DNA of 64,000 nt. Origin: Streptomyces tendae (GTDB lineage Bacteria > Actinomycetota > Actinomycetes > Streptomycetales > Streptomycetaceae). Location of the stretch: positions 4,402,001-4,466,000 of the forward strand of contig NZ_CP043959.1 in NCBI RefSeq assembly GCF_008632955.1, read 5' to 3'. Shown piece by piece: positions 8,451-16,544 of this stretch. The position numbers and the translations under genes are program-made. The notes below the pieces were generated by a model. It was given only the letters and a program-made list of their open reading frames with translations, made no database searches and was not told the DNA's origin. How positions within the stretch are numbered: the first letter of the stretch is position 1; each line of letters begins with the position of its first letter.

Positions 8451-9635
8451 TCAGCCGCTCGCCAGGCTCGGCCGCGGGGCGGGCTGACCTGGGAAGGAAC
8501 CGTCTCCGAAGAGGATCCGGCGGGCGGCGGCCCGGCCCGGGGGTGTGCGCAACAGGGTGAACGCCGCGGTGGTGGCGGCCGGGGTCCGTATGTGGGCGAG
8601 CCCGGTGCGCAGCGCCAGCCGTCCGCGGAAACGGGAGCGCAGCGCGGCTCCGCTGTAGTGGGTCAGCGCGTGCGGGGTCCCGGTGCGCAGGGCGTCGTCG
8701 AGGACCTCGGCGGCCAGCTCCGACAGCCGCAGGCAGGGGTCGAGGCCGCCTGCGGTGAGCGGGGAGACCGCGCCCGCCGCGTCCCCCACCAGCAGTCCCT
8801 CCGCGCAGCCGATGCGGCGCAACACACCCCCGACGGGGATCGGTCCGCCGCGCCGCTCGACCGGGCCGGTCCGCCGCACGCCGTCCAGCCCGGGCGCGCG
8901 GGCGACGAAGCGCTGCATGGCCCGGCGCATCCCGTCGGGAAAGCGGTCGGCGTAGCCGGCGACGCCGACGTGGGCGTGCTGCCCGTCGTTGACCACCCAC
9001 GCCAGGTATCCGGGGGCGAACCGGGGGTCGAGCACGCAGTGGAACGCGGGCGGTTCGCCGTTCGGGGACACCGGGAAGACCTCCTCGGCCCCGATCAGCA
9101 GGTGGCGGTTGCGGTCGAGGCCGAGGTCGCGGGCGACGCTCGACCGGGCGCCGTCGGCGCCGACGACGTGGCGCGCGCGGACCTGGAGCGGCCCCTCGCG
9201 GCCGCTCAGGTGGCAGACGCCGTCCCGCCGTCCGCCGTAGCGGGTGCCCAGCGCGAGGCGCACGCCGGCGCGGACGGCGGCCTCGGCGGAGGCCTGGTAG
9301 AGCCCGGCCATGTCGCCCACCCGGAACTCGTCCCGGTCGCTGACCAGGTCGACGGGGCGGCGCATGCCGGGCGGGTAGAGCAGCATGCGCCGGATCGGCG
9401 GTCCGAGGTGCTCCTCGGGCAACGGGAAGTCCTCGAGGGTCTTGCGCACGAAGATCCCGGTGGTGCGGATCGCGCCGGCCAGGGTGGTGCGCCGGTCCAC
9501 CAGGAGCACCTCGTGGCCCCGCCGGGCGAGCAGCGTGGCGAGGTGCAGCCCGGCCAGCCCGGCCCCGACGACCAGGACGTCGGTACGGGCCGTGCCGGTG
9601 AGGGACGGGCGGGAGGCGGGGACGGCTGAGGGCAT
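8451..9635 (-). CDS. FAD-dependent oxidoreductase (geranylgeranyl reductase-like)
   Basis: 394 residues. The FAD-binding dinucleotide fold is VLVVGAGLAGLHLATLLARRG near residues 19-39; VVGADGARSSVARDLGL and LLVGDAAGAVSPLTAGG are the second and third FAD contacts of the group that includes geranylgeranyl reductases and aromatic hydroxylases. The ATG at 9635 follows a GGAG site at 7 nt. The upstream region holds a perfect palindrome at 9686-9702. Substrate unknown; a flavin reductase acting on a lipid or polyketide is one possibility. Confidence 0.82.
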   Translation of the reverse strand: MPSAVPASRPSLTGTARTDVLVVGAGLAGLHLATLLARRGHEVLLVDRRTTLAGAIRTTGIFVRKTLEDFPLPEEHLGPPIRRMLLYPPGMRRPVDLVSDRDEFRVGDMAGLYQASAEAAVRAGVRLALGTRYGGRRDGVCHLSGREGPLQVRARHVVGADGARSSVARDLGLDRNRHLLIGAEEVFPVSPNGEPPAFHCVLDPRFAPGYLAWVVNDGQHAHVGVAGYADRFPDGMRRAMQRFVARAPGLDGVRRTGPVERRGGPIPVGGVLRRIGCAEGLLVGDAAGAVSPLTAGGLDPCLRLSELAAEVLDDALRTGTPHALTHYSGAALRSRFRGRLALRTGLAHIRTPAATTAAFTLLRTPPGRAAARRILFGDGSFPGQPAPRPSLASG

Positions 9636-9685
9636 CGGACACTCCAGGGACGGCGACTGCACACCGATCGAATGACGATGGGAAG

Positions 9686-9702
9686 CTATCGAATTTCGAT
9701 AG
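9686..9702. promoter_or_regulatory. 17-bp palindromic operator candidate
   Basis: CTATCGAA-T-TTCGATAG, a perfect 8+1+8 palindrome, lies 51 bp upstream of the FAD oxidoreductase start and 132 bp upstream of the small gene at 9834. The size and symmetry suit a dimeric repressor of the MarR, PadR or TetR type; no regulator gene is adjacent. Confidence 0.5.
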
Positions 9703-9833
9703 ACGCGGCAAGTGGCGGTCCCGTGGCGCGAGGGGCCATCATGGTGGTGGCAGGCCGTGTCGGGCGGCCGTTCCGGGCGGCGCCGGCCCTCCCTGGACCG
9801 AGCGGCGCCTTCCCGATGGACAAGGAGTACGGC

Positions 9834-10049
9834 ATGCCCACGGACTCGGTCGAGCGTTTCCTCACGGCCCTGGACCCGGAGCACCGGGAGGCCGTCGGCA
9901 CGAAACCGCGCGAGGAGCAGCAGCGGCTCGCGGACGCCTGGGAACGGGAGTTGGCGGACGACACCGAACTCGACACGCTGGACGAGCTCTCCCCGCCGGC
10001 CGCCGAGGCCGAGGCGGCCCGCCGCGTTCTGCGCCTGGAGGCGGGGTAG
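9834..10049 (+). CDS. small hypothetical protein
   Basis: 71 residues, acidic and strongly helical: MPTDSVERFLTALDPEHREAV, EEQQRLADAWERELADDTELDTLDEL, EAEAARRVLRLEAG. The ATG at 9834 follows AAGGAG at 9822-9827, a convincing ribosome site; an in-frame ATG at 9816 lies before that site. Divergent from the FAD oxidoreductase. No family recognised. Confidence 0.6.
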   Translation: MPTDSVERFLTALDPEHREAVGTKPREEQQRLADAWERELADDTELDTLDELSPPAAEAEAARRVLRLEAG

Positions 10050-10063
10050 GGGCCGGCCGTTTG

Positions 10064-10140
10064 GTACGCCCAGGGGCGGGGGCCTGTGTGTCGTACGCCC
10101 AGGGGCGGGGGCCCGTGTGTCGTACGCCCAGGAGCGTGGC
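10064..10140. repeat. 29-bp tandem repeat, about 2.5 copies
   Basis: Two adjacent 29-bp units (10064-10092, 10093-10121) beginning GTACGCCCAGGGGCGGGGGC differ at one position; a third partial unit begins at 10122 and degrades after GTACGCCCAGGAGCG. It lies between the small gene at 9834 and the convergent aldo/keto reductase. Confidence 0.7.
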
Positions 10141-10208
10141 GGGGGCCGCCGTCCGGCCCTGCCGGCGACCGGCCCCCGAGGACCCTCACCACCGGCACCG
10201 GCACCGGT

Positions 10209-11207
10209 TCAATTCCCCACCCCCAGACCGGACATGAGCGCCGCCGGGTAGCGGTCGCCGCGTGCCGCGCCGGGCGGCACCGCCTTCTCGATCTCCGTCA
10301 GATCGTCCGCCGTGAGGTCCAGGCCGAGCGCGGGCAGCGCCTCCGCGAGCCGCTCGCGGGTACGGGCGCCGACGAGCGGCACGATGTCCTCCCCCTGCGC
10401 CGCCACCCAAGCGATGACCAGCTGGGCGACGGTGCACCCCTTCGCCTCGGCTACCCGGCGCAGGGATTCGACGAGGGCGAGGTTGTGCTCCACGTTGCCG
10501 GCCGAGAACCGGGGGCTCGCCGCCCTGTGGTCACCGTCCCGGCCGACGCGGTCCGCCGACCAGTGCCCGGAGATGAGCCCGCGGCCGAGGACGCCGTACG
10601 CGGTCAGGCCGATGCCGAGCTCCCGCAGCGTGGGCAGGACCTCCTCCTCGACCGCGCGCGAGATCAGCGAGTACTCGATCTGCAGGTCGGCGACGGGATG
10701 CACGGCGTGCGCCCGCCGGACGGTCGCGGCGTCGACCTCGGAGAGGCCGAGGTGCCGTACGTGACCGGCGTCGATCAGCTCCTTGACCGCGCCCACGGTC
10801 TCCTCGATCGGCACGTCGGGGTCCCGACGGGCGGGGCGGTAGATGTCGACGTGGTCGGTGCCGAGCCTGGTCAGGGTGTGGGCGAGGAAGTTCTTGACCG
10901 CCTTCGGCCGGCCGTCGGCCCCGCCGAAGTCGGTGGCGGACGGCCCGCGCAGCATGCCGAACTTCACGCTGAGCCGGTAGCTGTCCCGGTCACGGCCGCG
11001 CAGGGCCTCGGCGAGCAGCAGTTCGTTGTGGCCCATGCCGTAGAAGTCGGCGGTGTCGATCAGCGTGACGCCGGCGTCCAGCGCGGCGTGCACGGTGGCG
11101 ATGCTCTCCGCGCGGTCGGCCTCGCCGTACGCCCCCGACATGCTCATCGCGCCGAGGCCGAGCGCGGAGACCTCCGGTCCGGTGCTGCCCAGGATTCGTG
11201 TACGCAT
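10209..11207 (-). CDS. aldo/keto reductase
   Basis: 332 residues with the NADPH-dependent TIM-barrel pattern: LGLGAMSMSGAYGE, the catalytic DTADFYGMGHNE (Asp and Tyr of the tetrad), LSVKFGMLRG with the Lys, and the cofactor-binding NVEHNLALVESL and VAEAKGCTVAQLVIAWV segments. The usual catalytic His region reads HVDIYRPARRDP, as in the AKR13-like group. The ATG at 11207 has AGGGAG upstream. It is divergent from an XRE regulator, which likely controls it. Substrate unknown. Confidence 0.88.
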   Translation of the reverse strand: MRTRILGSTGPEVSALGLGAMSMSGAYGEADRAESIATVHAALDAGVTLIDTADFYGMGHNELLLAEALRGRDRDSYRLSVKFGMLRGPSATDFGGADGRPKAVKNFLAHTLTRLGTDHVDIYRPARRDPDVPIEETVGAVKELIDAGHVRHLGLSEVDAATVRRAHAVHPVADLQIEYSLISRAVEEEVLPTLRELGIGLTAYGVLGRGLISGHWSADRVGRDGDHRAASPRFSAGNVEHNLALVESLRRVAEAKGCTVAQLVIAWVAAQGEDIVPLVGARTRERLAEALPALGLDLTADDLTEIEKAVPPGAARGDRYPAALMSGLGVGN

Positions 11208-11290
11208 CGTGTGCTCCCTTGTCGTCGTGTCGTCGTCCGCCACCCACTGTGTGCCGGTGGCGCGGCCGGCGGGAGCGGAGCGTTCATCGT

Positions 11291-11305
11291 GGGAGCGCCG
11301 CTCCC
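11291..11305. promoter_or_regulatory. palindromic operator candidate between aldo/keto reductase and XRE regulator
   Basis: GGGAGCG-C-CGCTCCC is a perfect 7+1+7 palindrome in the 133-bp divergent intergenic region, 36 bp before the regulator start. Related half-sites (GGGAGCGG, 11272 area) lie nearby. A reasonable binding site for the adjacent regulator. Confidence 0.45.
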
Positions 11306-11340
11306 TGGCTGGGCGTCGTGCCGCGCGGGAGCATGGAGTC

Positions 11341-12198
11341 ATGCAACGTGAGCAGCTCGCCGACTTCCTGCGCCGCCGTCGTGAGGCGATCCGCCCGGCC
11401 GAGGTGGGCATCGCCGAGGGCACCCGGCGCCGCACGCGCGGACTGCGCCGGGAGGAGGTGGCGATGCTCACCGGGATGTCGGTGGACTACGTGGTCCGGC
11501 TGGAGCAGGGGCGCAGCAGCCAGCCGTCGGCCCAGCTGCTCGTCGCGCTGGCCCGCACGCTGCGCCTGTCCGACGACGAACGCGACCACCTGTTCCATCT
11601 GGCCGGTCACCGGCCCCCGCCCGCCGACGGCACGGCGCGGCTCGCCCGGGCCGGTCTGGTGCGCATGCTCGACCTGCTCGGCGACACGCCGGCCCTGGTG
11701 CTGTCCGACCTCGGCGAGGTGCTCGCGCAGAACCGCGCGTCCGCGCTGATCGGGCACCTCACCGGCTTCCGCGACGACCGCCGGTACATGATCTACCGCT
11801 GGTTCACCGACCCGGACGTCCGAGCCGTCTGCCCCCCGGAGGACCAGGAGCACGCCGCCCGCGGCATGGTGGCCGACCTGCGCGCGGCCGCCGGACGCCG
11901 GGCGGGCGACCCCACGGTCGCCGGGCTCGTCGAACGGCTGCGGGCCGCCAGCGCGGACTTCCGCGCGCTCTGGGAGGAGCACGAGGTCGCGGTCCGGCGC
12001 GCGGACCGCAAGACCCTGCTGCACCCCCGCGTGGGCCCGCTGCGGCTGGACTGCGAGACCCTGGTCACCCCCGACCAGAGGCAGCAGCTGCTGGTGCTCA
12101 CCCCTGCGGACGCCGAGACCCGCGAGCGGATGGAACTGCTGCGGGTGCTCGGCAGCGAGGAGTTCCCCACAGGGACGGCGGACCACGGCGGACGGTGA
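11341..12198 (+). CDS. XRE-family transcriptional regulator with MmyB-like ligand-binding domain
   Basis: 285 residues. An N-terminal helix-turn-helix (about residues 5-75) carries RTRGLRREEVAMLTGMSVDYVVRLEQGR, the hallmark of the large Streptomyces XRE/MLTR group. The rest (from about residue 95) is the PAS-like ligand-binding domain: ALVLSDLGEVLAQNRASAL, RYMIYRWFTDPDVR and the final LVTPDQRQQLLVLTP. Divergently transcribed from the aldo/keto reductase, which family members commonly repress. The ATG at 11341 has GGGAG 9 nt upstream. Confidence 0.9.
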   Translation: MQREQLADFLRRRREAIRPAEVGIAEGTRRRTRGLRREEVAMLTGMSVDYVVRLEQGRSSQPSAQLLVALARTLRLSDDERDHLFHLAGHRPPPADGTARLARAGLVRMLDLLGDTPALVLSDLGEVLAQNRASALIGHLTGFRDDRRYMIYRWFTDPDVRAVCPPEDQEHAARGMVADLRAAAGRRAGDPTVAGLVERLRAASADFRALWEEHEVAVRRADRKTLLHPRVGPLRLDCETLVTPDQRQQLLVLTPADAETRERMELLRVLGSEEFPTGTADHGGR

Positions 12199-12238
12199 CC
12201 GGCCACATGGGCCACACGGGCCGTGCGGCCAGGCGGCC

Positions 12239-12433
12239 ATGGGCCCGGAGGAGGAGATCGCCGCGAACGTCGTGGGTGCCGGTCCGGAGCCCGACGAGGG
12301 TGACGGGGCGACCCCCGCGGACCCGGCCGAACGGCTCACCTGCTTCGTCTCGGCCGTGCGGGACACGTGGCTGCGGGGTGACCGGGACGGGGTGCGGTCG
12401 AGCGGTCCGGTGCGGAGTTCGCGGTTCGTGTGA
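12239..12433 (+). CDS. doubtful short ORF
   Basis: A 64-codon frame beginning MGPEEEIAANVVGAGPEPDEGD with a more plausible central stretch RLTCFVSAVRDTWLRGDRDGV. No convincing ribosome site and no family recognised. It may be a remnant of a longer gene or chance. The whole 12199-12517 stretch holds nothing else except the hairpin at 12467-12486. Confidence 0.2.
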   Translation: MGPEEEIAANVVGAGPEPDEGDGATPADPAERLTCFVSAVRDTWLRGDRDGVRSSGPVRSSRFV

Positions 12434-12466
12434 CGGACGGGCGAGCCGGCCGTCGGGCTCCCGGTC

Positions 12467-12486
12467 GGCGGCGCCCGGACGCCGCC
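12467..12486. terminator. hairpin between convergent genes
   Basis: GGCGGCG, a 6-nt CCCGGA loop, then CGCCGCC. It lies 31 bp beyond the stop of the DUF998 gene and downstream of the XRE regulator, fitting a bidirectional terminator. Confidence 0.45.
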
Positions 12487-12517
12487 GCCTCGCCGGGAGG
12501 TGCCCGCAGGCCGCCCG

Positions 12518-13117
12518 TCACGCCGTCGACCGCTCGCGGTCCGTGCGGTGGCGGAGGCACGAGGTGACGACCACGAAGGGCCAGAGCGACTGGACGGCGG
12601 TCACCACACGTTCGGCGACGCCCGCCATGCCGTGCCGGTGCATCTCGATCAGGAACCACGCCGCGCCGGCGACCATCAGCGCCGTCGCCGCGAGCGAGGG
12701 GGTGGGCCGCAGTGCCCACGGGGCGGTGCGGCGGCCGTCGGCGGCCAGGACCGGCCACAGGGCCAGCAGCACGAAGCCGACGGCGGCCACCGATCCGTGG
12801 CCCAGCGAACCCCCGCTGCTCGGCGGGGCCCAGGGCGACGGCCAGCGCGGCCACTCCCCGCCGGCCAGCGCCGCCCGCCCCGCCGCCGCGGCCGCGCGCA
12901 GCCCCCACGCGGTCAGCAGATGACACACGCCCAGGGCGATGAACGCCCCCGTCATCACCCAGGAACCCGAGGCGCCGTAGGCGGCCAGGACGCTGATCGT
13001 CTGGGTCACGGGGTCGTAGGCGGATCCCTCCAGCACCGCCGCGATCACCCATCCCGCGATCAGCAGCAACGGCGCGAACCCCGACGAGAGCAGAACCCAC
13101 CTCGGAACAAGCAGCAT
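12518..13117 (-). CDS. DUF998 membrane protein with an internal shifted segment
   Basis: 199 residues, about six hydrophobic segments, starting MLLVPRWVLLSSGFAPLLLIAGW; YDPVTQTISVLAAYG is the DUF998 signature. Between about 12828 and 12860 the open frame reads EWPRWPSPWAP, atypical for a membrane helix, whereas the neighbouring frame reads GVAALAVALGP, which is what a helix there should look like. Two compensating single-base changes would explain this. The ATG at 13117 has no ribosome site but a TATTCT box 6 nt upstream, so a leaderless mRNA is likely. Function unknown. Confidence 0.7.
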   Translation of the reverse strand: MLLVPRWVLLSSGFAPLLLIAGWVIAAVLEGSAYDPVTQTISVLAAYGASGSWVMTGAFIALGVCHLLTAWGLRAAAAAGRAALAGGEWPRWPSPWAPPSSGGSLGHGSVAAVGFVLLALWPVLAADGRRTAPWALRPTPSLAATALMVAGAAWFLIEMHRHGMAGVAERVVTAVQSLWPFVVVTSCLRHRTDRERSTA

Positions 13118-13123
13118 TGGACC

Positions 13124-13129
13124 AGAATA
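13124..13129 (-). promoter_or_regulatory. -10 box of a leaderless promoter
   Basis: TATTCT on the minus strand, 6 nt before the ATG of the DUF998 gene. Confidence 0.45.
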
Positions 13130-13349
13130 CGGAACGAAATGGCACCTAACGACCTTGAGGTCACACACCGGAAATGCTCCGACATGAGCGGTTCGCGACT
13201 TCGGCGTAAGGTGATGGCCGTGCATTCGGCCGCGGCCCCCGGGCCCCGGATGCAGTCCCTCCGGTCGCCGGAGTCCGCCCGCATGCCTGCCGTGCGTCGG
13301 GATTCCGTACGACCCGGCCACCTCAGCACCACCACGCGGAGGACCCACG

Positions 13350-14180
13350 ATGGGCACGGTGACGACATCTGACGGGACGACCATCTTCTACAAGGACTGG
13401 GGCCCACGCGACGGCCGGCCCATCGTCTTCCACCACGGCTGGCCGCTCAGCGCCGACGACTGGGACGCCCAGATGCTGTTCTTCCTGGGGCAGGGCTACC
13501 GGGTGATCGCCCACGACCGCCGCGGCCACGGCCGCTCCGACCAGACGGCGGACGGTCACGAGATGGACACCTACGCCGCCGATGTCGCGGCGCTGACCGA
13601 GGCCCTGGACCTGCGGGACGCCGTGCACATCGGGCACTCCACCGGCGGCGGCGAGGTGGCGCGCTACGTGGCGCGCGCGGAGCAGGACCGTGTGGGCCGG
13701 GCCGTGCTCGTGAGCGCGGTGCCGCCGGTCATGGTCAAGTCGGACAGCAACCCGGGCGGCACGCCGATCGACGTCTTCGACGGGTTCCGCTCCTCCCTCG
13801 CGGCCAACCGCTCCCAGTTCTACATCGAGGTGGCCTCGGGCCCGTTCTACGGCTTCAACCGGCCGGGCGCCAAGGTCTCCCAGGGGCTGATCGACAACTG
13901 GTGGCGGCAGGGCATGACGGGCGCGGCCAACGCCCACTACGAGTGCATCAAGGCCTTTTCGGAGACCGACTTCACCGAGGACCTGAAGCAGATCGACGTC
14001 CCGGTGCTCGTCATGCACGGCACCGACGACCAGGTCGTCCCCTACGACGACGCGGCCCCCTTGTCGGTGAAGCTGCTGAAGAACGGCACCCTCAAGAGCT
14101 ACGAGGGCTACCCCCACGGCATGCTGTCGGTGCACCCCGACGTCCTCAACGGGGACATCCTGGAATGGCTCACGTCGTAG
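13350..14180 (+). CDS. alpha/beta hydrolase, cofactor-free chloroperoxidase-like
   Basis: 276 residues with the chloroperoxidase/esterase layout: oxyanion region VFHHGWPLSADDWD, HDRRGHGRSDQ, nucleophile elbow GHSTGGGEVARY (Ser97), acid in VMHGTDDQVVPYD, and catalytic His in GYPHGML near residue 257. The family hydrolyses esters and can form peracids that halogenate nonspecifically. No signal peptide, so cytoplasmic. ATG preceded by GGAGGA. The following esterase gene overlaps its last 16 bp, implying translational coupling. Confidence 0.9.
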   Translation: MGTVTTSDGTTIFYKDWGPRDGRPIVFHHGWPLSADDWDAQMLFFLGQGYRVIAHDRRGHGRSDQTADGHEMDTYAADVAALTEALDLRDAVHIGHSTGGGEVARYVARAEQDRVGRAVLVSAVPPVMVKSDSNPGGTPIDVFDGFRSSLAANRSQFYIEVASGPFYGFNRPGAKVSQGLIDNWWRQGMTGAANAHYECIKAFSETDFTEDLKQIDVPVLVMHGTDDQVVPYDDAAPLSVKLLKNGTLKSYEGYPHGMLSVHPDVLNGDILEWLTS

Positions 14181-15160
14181 ACGGCGGGGGCGACCCCTCG
14201 GCGGCGGACGTGGAACTGTCCGCCGCCGACTACACGGAGCGGACGCACGCCGTCCTCGCGGCGATGGCGGCCGGCGGCGGGAGCGGCCGCCGGCCCGCCG
14301 ACGCGGCGCAGGCGCGTGCCGACCGCACCGTGCCCGCGCTGGCGGGGCCGGCGCCGGACACGGTCACGGTGACCCCCGCGACCGTCCCCGGCCCGGCCGG
14401 CCCGCTCGCCCTGCGCGTGTACCGCCCCGGTCACGCCCGCACGCCGGGCGCCGGCCTCGTGTACCTGCACGGCGGCGGGTTCGTGGTCGGCGGACCGGAC
14501 AGCCACCACGGCGCGCTGTGCGCCCTGGCAGACACCACGGAGCACGTGGTCGTCGCCGTGGACTACCGGCTGGCGCCGGAGCACCCGTTCCCGGCCGCCG
14601 TGGAGGACGCCGAGGCGGCGACGCGTCAGGTCGCCGCGCACGCGCAGGACTTCGGGATCGACGCGGGCCGCCTGTCGGTGGCCGGTGACAGCGCGGGGGC
14701 CACGCTGGCCGCGGTGGTGGCCCAGTCGTCGCGCACGCGCGGCGCGTCGTACCTCGCGCACCAGGTGCTCATCACCCCGCTCACCGCGTTCCCGCCGTAC
14801 GTCGACACCGCCAGCAGGCGGGAACTGGCGCAGGGGTACTACCTCACCCGCGAGCTGCTGGACTGGTACACCGAGTGCTATGTGCCCGACGCCGCCGACC
14901 GGGGCGACCCCCGGGCGGCGCCGGGGCTGGCGACGGACCTGCGCGGGCTGCCGCCCGCCACCGTGATCACCGGAGGTCTCGACCCCCTGCACGACGAGGG
15001 CGAGCGGTACGCCCGGGACATGGCCGCCGCCGGGGTGGACGTACGGGTGCGGCGGCTGCGGGGCGCCTTCCACCTGCTGTGGCTGGCGACGGCGCTCGCT
15101 CCCGCCGCTCAGGCGGAGGTGTTCTCCCTGGTCGACGAGCGCCTGGGCGCCGTGAGTTGA
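14165..15160 (+). CDS. alpha/beta hydrolase, hormone-sensitive-lipase-type esterase
   Basis: 331 residues. The HSL family signature is complete: oxyanion HGGG in YLHGGGFVVGG, DYRLAPEHPFPAAVEDA, nucleophile elbow GDSAGA (Ser near residue 181) and the late Asp in ITGGLDPLHDEG; the catalytic His is in LRGAFHLLW rather than the common HGF. An N-terminal cap of about 70 residues precedes the barrel. It starts inside the preceding hydrolase gene, so the two enzymes are probably produced together. Substrate likely a short-chain ester. Confidence 0.88.
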   Translation: MAHVVDGGGDPSAADVELSAADYTERTHAVLAAMAAGGGSGRRPADAAQARADRTVPALAGPAPDTVTVTPATVPGPAGPLALRVYRPGHARTPGAGLVYLHGGGFVVGGPDSHHGALCALADTTEHVVVAVDYRLAPEHPFPAAVEDAEAATRQVAAHAQDFGIDAGRLSVAGDSAGATLAAVVAQSSRTRGASYLAHQVLITPLTAFPPYVDTASRRELAQGYYLTRELLDWYTECYVPDAADRGDPRAAPGLATDLRGLPPATVITGGLDPLHDEGERYARDMAAAGVDVRVRRLRGAFHLLWLATALAPAAQAEVFSLVDERLGAVS

Positions 15161-15190
15161 GGTCCGTCGGGCCTTGCCGCCCGGCGGCCG

Positions 15191-15802
15191 TCAGCAGAGT
15201 GTGGCGGTGGCGGTACGGCACAGGAACCGCTCCGCGCGCTCCCACGACCAGCCGTTCTCGACGACCAGGGTGCGCCAGCCGGACGGGCCGAACCAGAACC
15301 ACAGCAGGTCGGCCGTCTCCTCCACGGAGGTCGGCGGGCGCGGTGTGAGGGTGTCCAGGTGGCGGGCCACGGCACCCAGCGCGCGGCGGTACTCCCCGGT
15401 GGCGCGTTCCCACAGCTCCTCGGCCTGCTCGTGCGCCGGGAGCGCCTTGCGGATGGCCTCGTGGACGACGAACTGCCCCTCGTTCCCCAGTCGGGTGGCC
15501 GCCGCGAGCTCCCGCAGCAGGTCCCGGGGATCGGAGAGCCCGAGCAGGCGGCCCACGGCCTCCTCGTGGCCGGACGCCGTCACGCCCTGGTCGACGATCC
15601 GGTCCAGGATGTCGCTCTTGCTGCCGACGCTCGCGAAGACGGTCTTCGGGGAGACGCCTGCCGCCGCGGCGATGTCCGCCACGGTGACCCGCCCGTAGCC
15701 GCGGCCGGCGAACAGGCCGGCCGCGCACCGCAGGACCTGCTCCCGGGTCCGGGCCGCCGCCTGCTGACGCAGCGGAGAGGCATAGGCGCGCTTGGTTGCC
15801 AT
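15191..15802 (-). CDS. TetR-family transcriptional regulator
   Basis: 203 residues. The N-terminal helix-turn-helix covers about residues 15-65 (VTVADIAAAAGVSPKTVFASVGSKSDIL); the C-terminal ligand domain is all-helical and ends in a Trp-rich stretch (LLWFWFGPSGWRTLVVENGW). Divergent from the SnoaL-like gene at 15905, whose intergenic region contains an inverted repeat. The start ATG lies 6 nt behind a TAGAGT box, implying a leaderless transcript. Confidence 0.88.
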   Translation of the reverse strand: MATKRAYASPLRQQAAARTREQVLRCAAGLFAGRGYGRVTVADIAAAAGVSPKTVFASVGSKSDILDRIVDQGVTASGHEEAVGRLLGLSDPRDLLRELAAATRLGNEGQFVVHEAIRKALPAHEQAEELWERATGEYRRALGAVARHLDTLTPRPPTSVEETADLLWFWFGPSGWRTLVVENGWSWERAERFLCRTATATLC

Positions 15803-15808
15803 GGCGTC

Positions 15809-15814
15809 ACTCTA
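15809..15814 (-). promoter_or_regulatory. -10 box of a leaderless promoter
   Basis: TAGAGT on the minus strand, 6 nt before the ATG of the TetR gene. Confidence 0.45.
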
Positions 15815-15846
15815 GCCTGCGACGTCACCTTCAGGGGGCGCTTAGG

Positions 15847-15879
15847 GTATTGATTAGGTTCGTTGTAACCTCAAAATAC
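15847..15879. promoter_or_regulatory. inverted-repeat operator candidate
   Basis: Nested inverted repeats GTATT/AATAC and AGGTT/AACCT centred near 15863, in unusually AT-rich sequence between the divergent TetR and SnoaL-like genes. The inner arms are spaced 6 nt. Likely TetR binding site controlling both genes. Confidence 0.5.
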
Positions 15880-15904
15880 TCGCACCTCAGGGAAGGCACG
15901 ACTC

Positions 15905-16459
15905 ATGGGCATGGACCCCGGAGAACTGGCACGCGGACTCTTCCGAGTCCTGGAGACCGGTGACGCCGCACTCGCCGCGGACGTCGTCCACGACCGGTTC
16001 GGCAACCGCGAGGCGGACGTCGCCCCGGCGGCGTGCTCGCTCAGGGGGCGCGCCGGCGTCCTCGCCTCCTCGGCGTGGCTGCGCGGCGCCTTCGACGGAC
16101 TGCGCTTCCCGATCGACGACATCGGTCACGACGGCGACCGGGTGTGGGTACGCCTGCGGATGCAGGGACGTCACACCGGTCCGTTCGTCCGGTTCCGTGA
16201 CGGCGCGCTCGACCAGGCGGTGCCGCCGACCGGCCGGGACGTCGACTTCGAGCAGATCCATGTGCTCGACCTGCGCGACGGTCTGGTCCTGCGGCACGAG
16301 GCGGTGCGCGACGACGTGACGATGCTGCAGCAGCTGGGCGTCTTCCCGCCCACCCCGGGCGTGGCGCTGCGCCTGGCCGGCTGGAAGGTGACGGGGCGTG
16401 CCGCGCGGGCGGCCAAGGAGGTCTCACGGCGTGCCGCGGAGGCGGCCGCGTCGGCGTGA
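15905..16459 (+). CDS. SnoaL/NTF2-like ester cyclase-type protein
   Basis: 184 residues. The first 140 form an NTF2-like cone: LARGLFRVLETGDAALAADVVHDRF, a central AFDGLRFPIDDIGHDGDRVWVRLRMQGRHTG and PTGRDVDFEQIHVLDLRDG, patterns of SnoaL-like polyketide cyclases and related stress proteins. A basic Ala-rich tail follows. Start at 15905 after GGAAGG; a second ATG at 15911 is possible. Probably regulated by the divergent TetR protein. No polyketide genes are nearby, so a biosynthetic role is unsupported. Confidence 0.82.
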   Translation: MGMDPGELARGLFRVLETGDAALAADVVHDRFGNREADVAPAACSLRGRAGVLASSAWLRGAFDGLRFPIDDIGHDGDRVWVRLRMQGRHTGPFVRFRDGALDQAVPPTGRDVDFEQIHVLDLRDGLVLRHEAVRDDVTMLQQLGVFPPTPGVALRLAGWKVTGRAARAAKEVSRRAAEAAASA

Positions 16460-16544
16460 CCGGACGGCGCACCCCGGCGGGAGGAGAATGCGGGTGAGAA
16501 GGCCGCCGTGGGAGCGGCGGCCGTGAGCGGGTGGAGTGAGGCGG

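Noticed and set aside
8115..9629. Long plus-strand open frame of 504 codons
   Set aside because: It mirrors the FAD oxidoreductase on the minus strand; its composition is His/Gln/Gly/Ala-rich without any motif, the usual antisense shadow in GC-rich DNA.
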